A DNA stretch of 64,000 nucleotides from Marinobacter gudaonensis (GCF_900115175.1 NZ_FOYV01000001.1:2170001-2234000), one strand, 5' to 3'; positions 50,842 through 60,410 are shown, counted from the first letter of the stretch. Numbers and translations are program-made. The notes: generated by a model from the sequence alone, not told the origin.

Positions 50842-53367
50842 TCAGGGAATCAAATCCAGTTGCTTCTGAAGTTCCTCCCGGGTGGGCCGCAGCTGGGCCA
50901 AACCGTTCCGGAATCGACGCTGGCCCAGGCCATAAAGAATTGGCGCGGCGATCAGGATGGACGAACTGGTGCCAATCACGATGCCGAACAGCATGGGCAA
51001 CGCGAAGCTGGCCACCGCATGACCACCAGCCACGGCCATGGGCAAGAGGGCCAGGAAGGTGGTCACCGAGGTGAACGTGGTTCGGGTCAGCGTGGATGAG
51101 ATGCTTTCGTTCAACACCTGCAGCAAGGGTTTGTCCGGCGTCTGGCGAAGCGTTTCCCGCACCCGGTCGAACACCACCACCTTGTCGTTGATCGAATAGC
51201 CAATGAGCGCCAGCAGGGCGGCAACGGCTGTCAGATTGAACTCCACGCCCGTGAGCGCGAAGAAGCCCAGGGTTTTGGTCAGGTCCAGACCAATGGTCAG
51301 CGTTGCCGCCAGGGCAAAATGGTACTCGAATCTTACCCATAGATAGCAGAGCATGCCGGCACCTGCCAGCAGGATGGCCAGGATGGTGGCATCACTGAAG
51401 TGGCCACTGACCTTGGGACCCACCAGCTCCACCCGTGAAAATTCAGCGTCCGGCGCTACTTCCGCGATGGCGGATTTCAGGGCCTCCACCGGTTGATCCA
51501 CCGACAGCTGGAGGGCATCGCCCTGGGCCAGGCGCACCAGCACCCGCCCGTCCTCGCCGAAACTCTGAATGGACGCCTGGCCCAGACCCTGCTCGGCCAG
51601 GCCCTGGCGCAAATCCGACACGGTTCTGGTCTCGGTGGTGACTTCCGCGGCGACACCGCCGGTGAAGTCGATTCCGTAGCGCAGACCCGGATGGATAAAC
51701 AGGCCAATCGACGCCAGTGACAGAACGGCTGACAACACCACGCCCAGCACCCGCCCCCGCATCACGTTGACGCCGCGATCACTGAGCCGGTCCAGGAACC
51801 CGAGCCCGCCGATGACCAGCGGTTGGTTCCGGTGGCGGCGGACCTGCCACTCCATCAGCAACCGCGTGACCGAGATCGCCGTGAACAGGGAGGTGACCAG
51901 GCCAATGCCGATGGTGACCGCAAACCCGCGGACCGGGCCACTGCCAAACAGGAACAGCAGACTCACGGCAATGAGCGTGGTCAGGTTCGAATCCAGGATG
52001 GTGCCGTAGGCCCGGCGGAAGCCTTCGGTCAGTGCCAGGAAGGCCGGCCGGCCTTTGCGGGTCTCCTCCCGGATGCGCTCGTTGATCAGGATGTTGGCGT
52101 CCACGGCCATGCCGATGCTCAGGATTATGCCGGCGATACCCGGCAGCGTCAGGGTGGCGCCGAGCACGCTGAGAATTGCAAACACCAGCACCACGTTGAC
52201 TCCCAGGCCCACGCAGGCAATCAGGCCCCAGCGACCGTAGATGCCCACCATGAAGGCAACCACCAGGGCCGCGCCCAGCAGCCCGGTCACCAGTCCGGCG
52301 GCGAGGGAATCACTGCCGAGCTCGGGGCCTACCGAACGCTCCTCGATCACATCCAGAGGTGCCGGAAGGGCACCGGCGCGCAGTAAAAGAGCCAGTCTTG
52401 CCGCTTCACTCGGGGTAAAGTCACCGCTGATCTCGCCGCTGCCGCCGCCAATCAACCCGCGGATGACCGGCGCGGTGATGACTTTCTCATCGAGGACAAT
52501 CGCCAGCGCACGACCGATGTTGTCGCGGGTCGCCGCTGCAAAAATATCGGCGCCGACGCCGTCGAGCCGGAAATGGACCACCGGCTGCCCGGTATCCGGG
52601 CTGAACGCCATTTCGGCATCAACCACGTGCTTGCCGCCCAGCAGCTCGCGCTTTTCCACCCGGTACGGTTGCGTGCCTTGCTCTGAGGCTACACGCAGGG
52701 TCTGGCTGCCCTCCGGCGTGCGGTGGTCAGCGATCCAGTGGAAGGTCAGTTTGGCGGTGGTGCCCAAAAGCGACCGGATCTCGCTCGGGTCGGCCAGACC
52801 CGGCATCTGCACCAGAATGCCGTCGCTGCCCTGACGGGTGACGCTGGGCTCCACCAGGCCGGTCTCATTCAGCCGCAGGCGCACGATCTCCAGGCTCTGC
52901 TCGATGGCGCCATCAATCAGTTGATCACGATGGGGGGCGGTGAACTGAACCGTGAGGTTCTTTGCCGAGGTTTCAGTATCCAGGCTCGGGAGCCCATCCC
53001 GCACCGGTTGGTCCAGAGTCTGGACAACCTGGCGGATTTCGGCGAGGCGATCGGGGTTGGTCGGCTCAATCGTCAGCCCCTGCGGACTGATCACAACCTC
53101 CGGCGGTGCAATGCCAGAACGTCGAAGTTCCCGGCGCAGCTCGTCGGCCAGGGTGGTGTATTCGTCCTCGATCAATACCTCGCTGTCCAGCGAAAACAGC
53201 AAGTGCGAGCCACCCTGCAAGTCCAGGCCCAGGGCGAGCGAATTATTGGTGTACCAGTTCGGCAGTTTCTGGGCGGTCGATTGAGGTAGAAAACTGGGCA
53301 GAGCGCTCAACAGGCCCAGCAGGATAATCAGACCGTAGACCACAACGCGCGTGCGGAGCGGTTTCAT
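50842..53367 (-). CDS. secDF: single-chain SecDF protein-export membrane protein
   Basis: An 841-residue fusion of SecD and SecF, which use the proton or sodium gradient to assist late steps of protein export. The SecD part has a first helix, a large periplasmic P1 region, then five helices with the coupling motif VDANILINERIREE. The SecF part follows from about residue 535 with a short linker, its own periplasmic part (GIDFTGGVAAEV) and the matching motif GYSINDKVVVFDRVRE. Gammaproteobacteria usually have separate secD and secF beside yajC and tgt; this copy is fused and stands next to a calcium antiporter, so it may be a second, specialised copy. The ATG at 53367 follows GAGGG. Confidence 0.9.
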   Translation of the reverse strand: MKPLRTRVVVYGLIILLGLLSALPSFLPQSTAQKLPNWYTNNSLALGLDLQGGSHLLFSLDSEVLIEDEYTTLADELRRELRRSGIAPPEVVISPQGLTIEPTNPDRLAEIRQVVQTLDQPVRDGLPSLDTETSAKNLTVQFTAPHRDQLIDGAIEQSLEIVRLRLNETGLVEPSVTRQGSDGILVQMPGLADPSEIRSLLGTTAKLTFHWIADHRTPEGSQTLRVASEQGTQPYRVEKRELLGGKHVVDAEMAFSPDTGQPVVHFRLDGVGADIFAAATRDNIGRALAIVLDEKVITAPVIRGLIGGGSGEISGDFTPSEAARLALLLRAGALPAPLDVIEERSVGPELGSDSLAAGLVTGLLGAALVVAFMVGIYGRWGLIACVGLGVNVVLVFAILSVLGATLTLPGIAGIILSIGMAVDANILINERIREETRKGRPAFLALTEGFRRAYGTILDSNLTTLIAVSLLFLFGSGPVRGFAVTIGIGLVTSLFTAISVTRLLMEWQVRRHRNQPLVIGGLGFLDRLSDRGVNVMRGRVLGVVLSAVLSLASIGLFIHPGLRYGIDFTGGVAAEVTTETRTVSDLRQGLAEQGLGQASIQSFGEDGRVLVRLAQGDALQLSVDQPVEALKSAIAEVAPDAEFSRVELVGPKVSGHFSDATILAILLAGAGMLCYLWVRFEYHFALAATLTIGLDLTKTLGFFALTGVEFNLTAVAALLALIGYSINDKVVVFDRVRETLRQTPDKPLLQVLNESISSTLTRTTFTSVTTFLALLPMAVAGGHAVASFALPMLFGIVIGTSSSILIAAPILYGLGQRRFRNGLAQLRPTREELQKQLDLIP

Positions 53368-53422
53368 GGGGAACCCTCGATAACATCAATGAAGAAATTG
53401 TGAACAACGTCAAAACAGAGGG

Positions 53423-53791
53423 TTAACGCACAGGAGGAGCGCGGAAGGGCGGTCGTAGATAGCGCTCGGCGGACCAAAGCGTGAGCGCCAGCAGCTCGGG
53501 GTGTAGGCAGGCGTCGGACAGTTCCGCAAACAGGAACGAATCGGGCGGGGCTCCCGGTACCACGTCATCAGCGTCAGTAAGGAGGCTTCCTGAGAGTTTT
53601 CGGGTATTGGGGCATACGATATCCGATGCCACCGGCCACGGCTCAACCGTCGGGCCGGTATAGGATTCCACGCCATCGGCCTGAGCCTGGATACCCGGGC
53701 CGGCAAGCAGAACACTCAGAAGAAAAAGTACCAGCAGCCTGAATTTCTGGCCTTGTCTGGAGACTGGGGGGAAGCGCAAACTGTGTGTCAT
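53423..53791 (-). CDS. small secreted protein of unknown function
   Basis: A 122-residue protein with a signal peptide (LLVLFLLSVLLAGPGIQAQA) and a mature part of about 85 residues having two cysteines (DIVCPNTR and SDACLHPE), which could form a disulfide. The C-terminal end is proline-rich. The start is the ATG at 53791. It sits 55 bp upstream of secDF on the same strand. No family recognised. Confidence 0.6.
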   Translation of the reverse strand: MTHSLRFPPVSRQGQKFRLLVLFLLSVLLAGPGIQAQADGVESYTGPTVEPWPVASDIVCPNTRKLSGSLLTDADDVVPGAPPDSFLFAELSDACLHPELLALTLWSAERYLRPPFRAPPVR

Positions 53792-53904
53792 TGGACGCAC
53801 TCGGGTGAGCAGACCCCAGTCTCCGAACAAGACGTAAAGCCGTCAAGCAGCCAGAAGTACCTATACGTTGCGGGCGACCCGCTTGGTCTCGCTACTGGAG
53901 CCAG

Positions 53905-55182
53905 TCACTCGATAAGCCGGGCCTGATTCGAAATGGGGCCGAATACCGCCACACGCAGGCCTTCAAGTTGCGCCAGAGCCTTGTCCAGGCTCAGTTTTCC
54001 GGACATGAAGTCGACGAAGACCTCCATGGCCGGATTGGACAGTGCGCGCGGGGTGTTGCGATCAAAAAACTGCGAATAGCCATCAGCGCCCGCCAGCACC
54101 TCACCGCCCTGCTCGTCGATTGAATCCCCATAGCCGGTGACGTTGATGTTGGGTGCCGTCGTACCAAGGCGATGATTGAACCAGGCCTGGGTCTCCGGCT
54201 CGCCCATGTAGGCCAGTAAGGTTTTCGCGCCCTCCGGGTTATCGGCACCCGCAGGTATGAAGAAAATATCGGTGGGCGCGTTCTCATAAACGCCGCGGGT
54301 GCTCTGGAGCAGGGGAAATCGCACCACACCGATATTGTCGAGCACCGAATCCGGAAACTGGGGTTTCACAAAACCACCCATCAGCATCATGCCGGCGTGG
54401 CCCCGGTACAGGAACGGCAGGGCGTTGCGCCATGACATTCCGGCATGGCCCTGCAGAAAAAAATCGCCCTTCACCAGCTGCTGCCAGTGTTCGAACACGG
54501 CCCGAACCCGGTCGTCGTCAAAGGGCACTTCGCCGCGCATCAGGCGCTCATGGAAGGCCAGACCATTGAGCCGCAGATTCAGGTAGTCAAACCAGGCGGC
54601 GGCCGTCCAGCCGGCTTTGGTACCGACCGCCACCGGCGTAATACCCTCGGCTTTCAGGCGCTCGCCCGCTTCCAGCAGCGCGTCCCAGGTCTCTGGGGGG
54701 TTCAGGCCAAGGCGCTGGAACAGGGCCTTGTTGTAGTAAAGCCCCCAGTGATAGTAGGCAATAGGTACGCCCATGGGTTGTCCGGCAAAGCTGACTACCC
54801 TGCGAATACTCTCCGGGAACACCGTATCCCAGTTCTGTGCTTGCCACAGGTCATCGACGGGCCGGATCAGCCCCTTGCGGTAGAAATCGTCCATCAGGTG
54901 CCCGGCAAACCAGAACATCACATCCGGGGCCTGACTGTCGCCGGTGAGCCAGCTTTCGATGTTGGCCTTGTAGTTCTCCTGTTCGTATTCACGGTGACGC
55001 ACGTCCAGGTGAGGATGTTGCGCCTCGAATGACCGAAGCAGCTCCATGTACACCTGCCGCTGCTCACCACCGGACACCATCAGCACAACATCGAGTGGTT
55101 CACGTCCGGATTTGGCAATGGCCAGCGCAGGTATTGTCATGATGGTTATCAACAGGGCCGCGGTACATCGAAATACAGGCAT
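53905..55182 (-). CDS. ABC-type sugar solute-binding protein, family 1 (orphan)
   Basis: A 425-residue periplasmic binding protein of the family 1 (maltose/multiple-sugar) type: signal peptide ending near ALAIAK, then a two-lobed fold with the opening EPLDVVLMVSGGEQRQVYME, the aromatic sugar-stacking segment MFWFAGHLMDDFYR and a conserved PIAYYHWGLYYNKALF. Such proteins deliver carbohydrates to ABC permeases, but no permease or ATPase gene is nearby, so its transporter must lie elsewhere or it works with a sensor. GGAGGAG stands before the ATG. Ligand unknown. Confidence 0.85.
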   Translation of the reverse strand: MPVFRCTAALLITIMTIPALAIAKSGREPLDVVLMVSGGEQRQVYMELLRSFEAQHPHLDVRHREYEQENYKANIESWLTGDSQAPDVMFWFAGHLMDDFYRKGLIRPVDDLWQAQNWDTVFPESIRRVVSFAGQPMGVPIAYYHWGLYYNKALFQRLGLNPPETWDALLEAGERLKAEGITPVAVGTKAGWTAAAWFDYLNLRLNGLAFHERLMRGEVPFDDDRVRAVFEHWQQLVKGDFFLQGHAGMSWRNALPFLYRGHAGMMLMGGFVKPQFPDSVLDNIGVVRFPLLQSTRGVYENAPTDIFFIPAGADNPEGAKTLLAYMGEPETQAWFNHRLGTTAPNINVTGYGDSIDEQGGEVLAGADGYSQFFDRNTPRALSNPAMEVFVDFMSGKLSLDKALAQLEGLRVAVFGPISNQARLIE

Positions 55183-55261
55183 CCGCCGGGCTCCTCCTAC
55201 AGCGGGTCAGCAGATTCATAAGTGTAGCGTGGTGAACCGGAGGTGACGAACCCGACGGACT

Positions 55262-56053
55262 TTATCGATAACGTTCGATCAGCTGGTTCCGTTGCGACAT
55301 GAATTCCGGGTCCTGCATCACCTCATCCACCTGATTGACCACCTGCGCAGCGGAGCGAACGTTCCGGGACACGCCGATATGAAACGGGATCAGGGCATTG
55401 GGAATAAAATCCACCTTGCGGACTCTCAGGCGGTCCGCGTAGCCAAGTTTCCGAGCGATGAATCGTGCGTCTTCGGCGGGCTGCACAAAAAAATCACCGG
55501 CTTTCCGCAACATGAGAAGATGCATCATGGTTTCAACGTCCCGGCCCGGCACCCGCTCCAGATAGGCTGGAAGATTCTCTTCTTCCCATTTCGACCCCTT
55601 TTCAACAATTATCTTGAGGTCGGCGAGGTCGGCAAAACTTGTTGCCGATTCAATCCGTTCGGAATTGGGATTGTCGACCGAGTACACCAGATGGCCGAAG
55701 TCCTGTGTGTGGAGGGGTTGTTCCGCAAAGATGGCGTAATCCTGTCTTTCCATGGATGGATAGGTGAGAAAACCATCGGCAAGGCCCCGACTGACGTTAT
55801 GCTGGGCCCTGGACCAGGGCATCACCGCACTGTCCACGGTGTAGCCTTGCGTAAAACTGAACACCAACTGCACCAGCTCGGGGAAAAGCCCCGCTGCCCG
55901 GTCGTCCAGTGAGTAACTGTAGGGTGGTGCATTTTCGGCAAACGCAAACTTGAGCCTGTCGTCGCCCGCCGAAACGCCCGGCGAAGCAACGAGCACAACC
56001 AGGAACGCAAGACGCAGGGTTGCGGCAAGTGCACTTGAGAGTCGTTTGTTCAC
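55262..56053 (-). CDS. periplasmic solute-binding protein, type 3 (orphan)
   Basis: A 263-residue secreted protein of the type 3 solute-binding fold. The signal peptide ends near VSAGDD; the mature part opens LKFAFAENAPPYSYSLDDRA, in which the APPYSY turn is typical of the ligand pocket entrance, and ends DEVMQDPEFMSQRNQLIERY. GTG start at 56053. No transport genes adjoin. Together with the genes at 38485 and 61436 it is one of three orphan type 3 proteins in this window. Ligand unknown, possibly an amino acid or related compound. Confidence 0.78.
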   Translation of the reverse strand: MNKRLSSALAATLRLAFLVVLVASPGVSAGDDRLKFAFAENAPPYSYSLDDRAAGLFPELVQLVFSFTQGYTVDSAVMPWSRAQHNVSRGLADGFLTYPSMERQDYAIFAEQPLHTQDFGHLVYSVDNPNSERIESATSFADLADLKIIVEKGSKWEEENLPAYLERVPGRDVETMMHLLMLRKAGDFFVQPAEDARFIARKLGYADRLRVRKVDFIPNALIPFHIGVSRNVRSAAQVVNQVDEVMQDPEFMSQRNQLIERYR

Positions 56054-56224
56054 CTGGTTTCCCTCTGGAGAGCTGTCGGCCTGTCGCGCGCATGATGGCC
56101 CGCTGAACGCACAATATCGAAAAGCCGAGCAATCCTAAAGCCACTTCTACCAAATCCATACGCCCTCTGACCCCTGATGGTTCATGCCGGCAGAGGGCGC
56201 AGGACGCCAGCCGTTATCGATAAT

Positions 56225-57283
56225 CTACCATTCCAGCTGCGCACCGGTTTGGTACTCGATCACCCGGGTTTCAAAGAAATTCTTCTCCTTGCGCATGGTG
56301 GCCTGCTCGTCCAGCCAGGGCGAGACGTTCTTCGCCCCCGGAAAGGGCTCTTCCAGGCCCACGGTGCGCGCCCTGCGATTGGCCACAAAGCGGAACTGCT
56401 CGCTGTGGTACTCCGCGGAGTAACCCAGGATGGGGTCGCGCAGGATGTAATTGGCGTAGGCGGTTTCGGCGGCTTCGGATTCTTCCCACATCTGGCGCAC
56501 GGCTTTTGGGTCGAAGGTAATGTTCTCTTCCTCGACGATCTGGTTCACCACTTTCAGGCCGAAAGAGAAGTGCATGGCTTCGTCCCGCAGGATGTACTGC
56601 AGCTGTTCACCGGTGCCACGCATCAGGCCCCGGCGCTGCAGGGCGAAGATGGGGCTGAAGCCGTTGTAGAACCAGGTGCCCTCGAACACGGCAGCAAAAA
56701 ACAGATAGGACATGATGAATTCCTGCAGGTCATCGCGGTTGCGCAGGTTCATGTCCGGGCGCATGGCGGCATCCAGGCGTCGGTTGGCGATCTGGATCTT
56801 GCCGTTGATGGCGGGCACCACGCGGTAGCGGTTGTAGATTTCGCTCTGGTCCAGGTTGAGGGTTTCGATGCAGTGCTGGTAGGCCCAGGTGTGCATGGCT
56901 TCCTCGTACACCTGGCGGGCCTGGTAGATCTGAAGTTCCGGGGCACTCATTTTCTCCATCACCGCCAGGCCGATGTTGCGCATGGCCAGGATGTCGGAGG
57001 TGGTGAGGTAGGCCAGCACGTTCTCGTAGACGTGTTTTTCCGGCGCGGTCAGGCGGTGGTGGTAGTCCGAGACGTCCTGGGCCATGTTCACGTCCAGGGG
57101 GGTCCAGTGGTTCTTGTTGGCGTTCATGAAGTACTCCCAGGCCCAGGGGTACTTGAACGGTGCCAGCTGGTTGATGTCAGTCTCGCCGTTGATGACGCGC
57201 TTGTCGTCGACGTTCACCGGGGCCGGGCCCTGGTGGCTGGCGGTATTGGCTTCGGTTTTTGGTTCGTCGTCCCAATCGAGCAT
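56225..57283 (-). CDS. nrdB: ribonucleotide reductase class Ia, small subunit
   Basis: A 352-residue R2 protein that holds the diiron centre and tyrosyl radical. The iron ligands are visible: the acid in APEKHVYENVLAYLT, the Glu and His of YEEAMHTWAYQHCIET, and the Glu and His of ILRDEAMHFSFGLKVV. The Tyr in HTWAYQH has the Glu(-7)...His(-4) spacing of the radical Tyr122 of Escherichia coli NrdB. The C-terminus (YQTGAQLEW) provides the usual docking peptide. The gene follows nrdA; the 216-bp gap holds a large nested hairpin element. GGAGG precedes the ATG at 57283. Confidence 0.96.
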   Translation of the reverse strand: MLDWDDEPKTEANTASHQGPAPVNVDDKRVINGETDINQLAPFKYPWAWEYFMNANKNHWTPLDVNMAQDVSDYHHRLTAPEKHVYENVLAYLTTSDILAMRNIGLAVMEKMSAPELQIYQARQVYEEAMHTWAYQHCIETLNLDQSEIYNRYRVVPAINGKIQIANRRLDAAMRPDMNLRNRDDLQEFIMSYLFFAAVFEGTWFYNGFSPIFALQRRGLMRGTGEQLQYILRDEAMHFSFGLKVVNQIVEEENITFDPKAVRQMWEESEAAETAYANYILRDPILGYSAEYHSEQFRFVANRRARTVGLEEPFPGAKNVSPWLDEQATMRKEKNFFETRVIEYQTGAQLEW

Positions 57284-57335
57284 GTTTTTTTAACCTCCGA
57301 GTTCTTTGTCTCCCAGCCTACTCGGCTTGGGGGCG

Positions 57336-57447
57336 GAACCTGTCTGGTACACCCTCCCGAAAAACGCCCGTGAATACGTCCCTGTAGGGCTTGGCTGTGG
57401 CCATCCATGGCCACAGACATTTTCGGGAGGGTGTACCAGCCAGGTTC
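57336..57447 (+). repeat. nested hairpin element, copy C, between nrdA and nrdB
   Basis: A 112-bp element. The outer arms 57336-57363 and 57420-57447 are 28-bp inverse complements with one mismatch (57343/57440). Within them a second perfect hairpin reads CTGTGGCCAT-CC-ATGGCCACAG (57395-57416). The linker holds ACGTCCCTGT (57376-57385) and GCTTG (57389-57393), as in copy A. It is oriented like A. It lies in the nrdA-nrdB intergenic stretch and will therefore be part of the nrdAB message. Confidence 0.88.
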
Positions 57448-57499
57448 TCAGGCTTGGCAGTTGTAGTCGTATGTGCCCGTTGTAGGTCGGATTAACGCC

Positions 57500-60289
57500 C
57501 TACTGACAGGCCTCGCAGTCCGGGTTGTCGATGCTGCATACCTGCGGCTGCGGTGCCGCCACCGGGGTGGTTTTCTCTGCGCCGGTGGCGCCCAGGGAGC
57601 GCAGGTAGTAGGTGGTTTTCAGGCCACGTTCCCAGGCCAGCTGGTACAGGGCGTCGAGTTTTTTACCGCTGGGTTCGGCCATGTAGAGGTTGAGGCTCTG
57701 GGCCTGGTCGAGCCATTTCTGACGGCGGGCGGCGGCTTCTACCAGCCAACGGGCGTCGATCTCGAAGGCGGTGGCGTATCTCGCCTTGAGTTCGGCCGGG
57801 ATGCGGTCGATTTGCTGCACGCTGCCGTCGAAGTATTTGAGGTCGTTGACCATCACGTTGTCCCACAGGCCCTCGGCCTTGAGGTCCCGGACCAGGGACG
57901 GGTTGACCACGGTGAACTCGCCGGAGAGGTTCGATTTGACGAACAGGTTCTGGTACGCCGGTTCAATAGACTGGGACACGCCCACGATGTTGGAGATGGT
58001 GGCCGTGGGCGCGATGGCCATGACGTTGCTGTTGCGCATGCCGTTTTTGGCGATCAGTTCGCGTACGGGAGTCCAGTCCAGGCGGGCATTGGTGTTCACC
58101 GAGAGGTCGCCGTCGCGGCGCGCTTCTTTCAGCAGGCTGATGGAGTCGATGGGCAGGATACCCTGCTGCCAGAGCGAGCCTTCGTAGCTTTCGTAGGCGC
58201 CGCGCTCTCCGGCCAGGGTGGCGGAGGCGCGCAGGGCGAAGTAACTGAGCTGCTCCATGGCCACATCGGCGAACTCCACCGCTTCCGGGCTGGAGTACGG
58301 CAGGCCCAGTTGGTAGAGGGCGTCCTGGAAGCCCATCAGGCCGAGGCCGACCGGACGGTGTTTATGGTTAGAATTGCGGGCCTGGGGCACGGCGTAGTAG
58401 TTGATGTCGATGACGTTATCGAGCATGCGTACGGCAGTGTTCACGGTGCGCTCCAGGCGCTGTACGTCCAGCTCGCCGTCCTTGATATGAGCGGCCAGGT
58501 TTACCGAACCCAGGTTGCACACGGCAATTTCGTCGGCGCTGGTGTTGAGGGTGATCTCGGTGCACAGGTTGGAGCTGTGTACCACACCCCGGTGCTGCTG
58601 CGGCGAGCGCAGGTTGCAGGGGTCCTTGAAGGTGACCCAGGGGTGGCCGGTTTCAAACAGCACGGTGAGCATCTTGCGCCAGAGCTGTTTGGCTGAGACT
58701 TTCCGGAACAGTCTGATCTGGCCCTGTTTGGCCAGCGCTTCGTAGTGCTCGTAGCGCTCGCGGAACGCATTGCCGTAGAGGTCGTGCAGGTCGGGCACGT
58801 CGCTCGGGGAGAACAGGGTCCAGTCCCGGTCTTCGCGCATGCGTTCGATCAGCAGGTCCGGCACCCAGTTGGCGGTGTTCATGTCGTGGGTTCGGCGGCG
58901 CTCGTCGCCGGTGTTCTTGCGCAGCTCCAGGAATTCCTCGATGTCGAGGTGCCAGCTTTCCAGGTAAGCACACACGGCGCCCTTGCGCTTGCCACCCTGG
59001 TTCACCGCCACGGCGGTGTCGTTGACCACTTTCAAAAACGGCACCACGCCCTGGCTCTGGCCGTTGGTGCCCTTGATGTGAGATCCGAGCGCCCGAACCG
59101 GCGTCCAGTCGTTGCCCAGGCCGCCGGCCCATTTGCTCAGCAGGGCGTTGTCCTTGATGGCGCCGTAGATGCCTTCCAGGTCGTCCTGCACGGTGGTCAG
59201 GTAGCAGGAGGAAAGCTGGGAATGGCGGGTGCCGCTGTTGAACAGGGTGGGCGTGCTGGCCATGTAGTCGAAAGAGGACAGCAGGTTGTAGAACTCGATG
59301 GCCCGCTCGTTCGGGTCGTCCTCGCGCAGGGCCAGGCCCATGGCCACGCGCATGAAAAACACCTGGGGCAGTTCCAGACGGGCCTTGTTCCAGTGCAGGA
59401 AGTAGCGGTCGTACAGGGTCTGCAGGCCGAGGAAGCCGAATTGCAGGTCGCGCTCGGGCTTGAGCGCCTCACCGAGGCGCTCGAGATCAAAGCCGACCAG
59501 GGCTTCGTCCAGCAGTTCGTGGCGAATGCCGGCGTGTATAAAGGCGATCAGCGCCTGGGGATACACCTCCGCCAGGGACTGGTTACGCGGCAGTTCCAGG
59601 GCTTCGCCGGTTTCCAGGCGCAGCTGCTCCAGCAGCAGGCGGGCGGTCACGGCGCTGTAGTCCGGCTCCCGCTCGATGCGGCCCCGGGCGGTCATGATCA
59701 GGGCCGAGAGCACTTCGGTTTCTTCAATGCCGTCGTAGAGATTGCGCAGTGCGTCGTCCACCAGAGATCCACCGTCGATGCCGTCCAGCCCGGCGGCGGC
59801 CTGCTCCACCTGCAGTTTCATCAGACCCAGGTCCAGGGGCGCGATGGTGCCGTCGGCCTTTCTCACGGTCAGGTGCGGGTGGGCTTCCACCGGCTCATCG
59901 ATGGCCCGCTGGCGCGCGTGTTCTTCCCGGTACAGCACGTAGGCGCGAGCGACTTTTTGTTCCTCGGCCCGCATCAGGGCCAGTTCCACCTGATCCTGGA
60001 TGTCTTCGATGTGGACCTTGCCGCCGGCCTTCAGGCGCCGGCTGATGGCCTGCACCACCTGGTCGGTGACCAGTTTGACGGCGTGGTTGATGCGGGCGGA
60101 ACCGGCGGCCTGGTCGCCTTCCACGGCCAGGAAGGCCTTGGTGACGGCCACGCTGATTTTGGAGGCATCAAAGCCCACCAGGGTGCCGTTGCGTTTTATC
60201 ACCTGCAGGGCCTGGGTGGAGGCCTCGGAATCGGTGTTCGGTTTGGACTGGGGTTCGGACTGGGATTCGGCCAGAGCGGAGGCGGACAT
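57500..60289 (-). CDS. nrdA: ribonucleotide reductase class Ia, large subunit
   Basis: A 929-residue R1 protein that reduces ribonucleoside diphosphates. It is longer than the 761-residue Escherichia coli NrdA because it carries two ATP-cone-like regulatory domains at the N-terminus (VIKRNGTLVGFDASKISVAV and a second from VRKADGTIAPLDLGLMKLQV), as in some pseudomonads. The catalytic barrel shows SCYLTTVQDDLEGI and NLCTEITLNTSADE with the active-site Cys residues, and the C-terminal tail CSIDNPDCEACQ supplies the redox-shuttle pair. The start is the ATG at 60289, preceded by AGGAG; earlier codons overlap the leader. A cobalamin riboswitch, paired NrdR boxes and a promoter precede it. Confidence 0.95.
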   Translation of the reverse strand: MSASALAESQSEPQSKPNTDSEASTQALQVIKRNGTLVGFDASKISVAVTKAFLAVEGDQAAGSARINHAVKLVTDQVVQAISRRLKAGGKVHIEDIQDQVELALMRAEEQKVARAYVLYREEHARQRAIDEPVEAHPHLTVRKADGTIAPLDLGLMKLQVEQAAAGLDGIDGGSLVDDALRNLYDGIEETEVLSALIMTARGRIEREPDYSAVTARLLLEQLRLETGEALELPRNQSLAEVYPQALIAFIHAGIRHELLDEALVGFDLERLGEALKPERDLQFGFLGLQTLYDRYFLHWNKARLELPQVFFMRVAMGLALREDDPNERAIEFYNLLSSFDYMASTPTLFNSGTRHSQLSSCYLTTVQDDLEGIYGAIKDNALLSKWAGGLGNDWTPVRALGSHIKGTNGQSQGVVPFLKVVNDTAVAVNQGGKRKGAVCAYLESWHLDIEEFLELRKNTGDERRRTHDMNTANWVPDLLIERMREDRDWTLFSPSDVPDLHDLYGNAFRERYEHYEALAKQGQIRLFRKVSAKQLWRKMLTVLFETGHPWVTFKDPCNLRSPQQHRGVVHSSNLCTEITLNTSADEIAVCNLGSVNLAAHIKDGELDVQRLERTVNTAVRMLDNVIDINYYAVPQARNSNHKHRPVGLGLMGFQDALYQLGLPYSSPEAVEFADVAMEQLSYFALRASATLAGERGAYESYEGSLWQQGILPIDSISLLKEARRDGDLSVNTNARLDWTPVRELIAKNGMRNSNVMAIAPTATISNIVGVSQSIEPAYQNLFVKSNLSGEFTVVNPSLVRDLKAEGLWDNVMVNDLKYFDGSVQQIDRIPAELKARYATAFEIDARWLVEAAARRQKWLDQAQSLNLYMAEPSGKKLDALYQLAWERGLKTTYYLRSLGATGAEKTTPVAAPQPQVCSIDNPDCEACQ

Positions 60290-60322
60290 GGTTGTTCTCC
60301 TGAATACGCGTTGAGTTCCTTT

Positions 60323-60403
60323 CACCTTCGCGTACGCAGGGGCGCACCTCGCCATGGGCATGGCTGGGCAACACCGGTCTGCTCACCTTGAAACGCGAAG
60401 GTG
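60323..60403 (-). other. long inverted repeat in the nrdA leader, downstream of the riboswitch
   Basis: CACCTTCGCGT (60323-60333) and ACGCGAAGGTG (60393-60403) are perfect 11-bp complements 59 bp apart. The first-transcribed arm lies directly after the riboswitch and the second 34 bp before the nrdA start. This looks like the expression platform; whether it forms or is broken by ligand binding is not deducible here. Confidence 0.55.
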
Positions 60404-60410
60404 CAGTCAT

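Noticed and set aside
58745..60391. A 548-codon plus-strand open frame
   Set aside because: It is antisense to nrdA, which has clear ribonucleotide reductase motifs, and shows no domain of its own.
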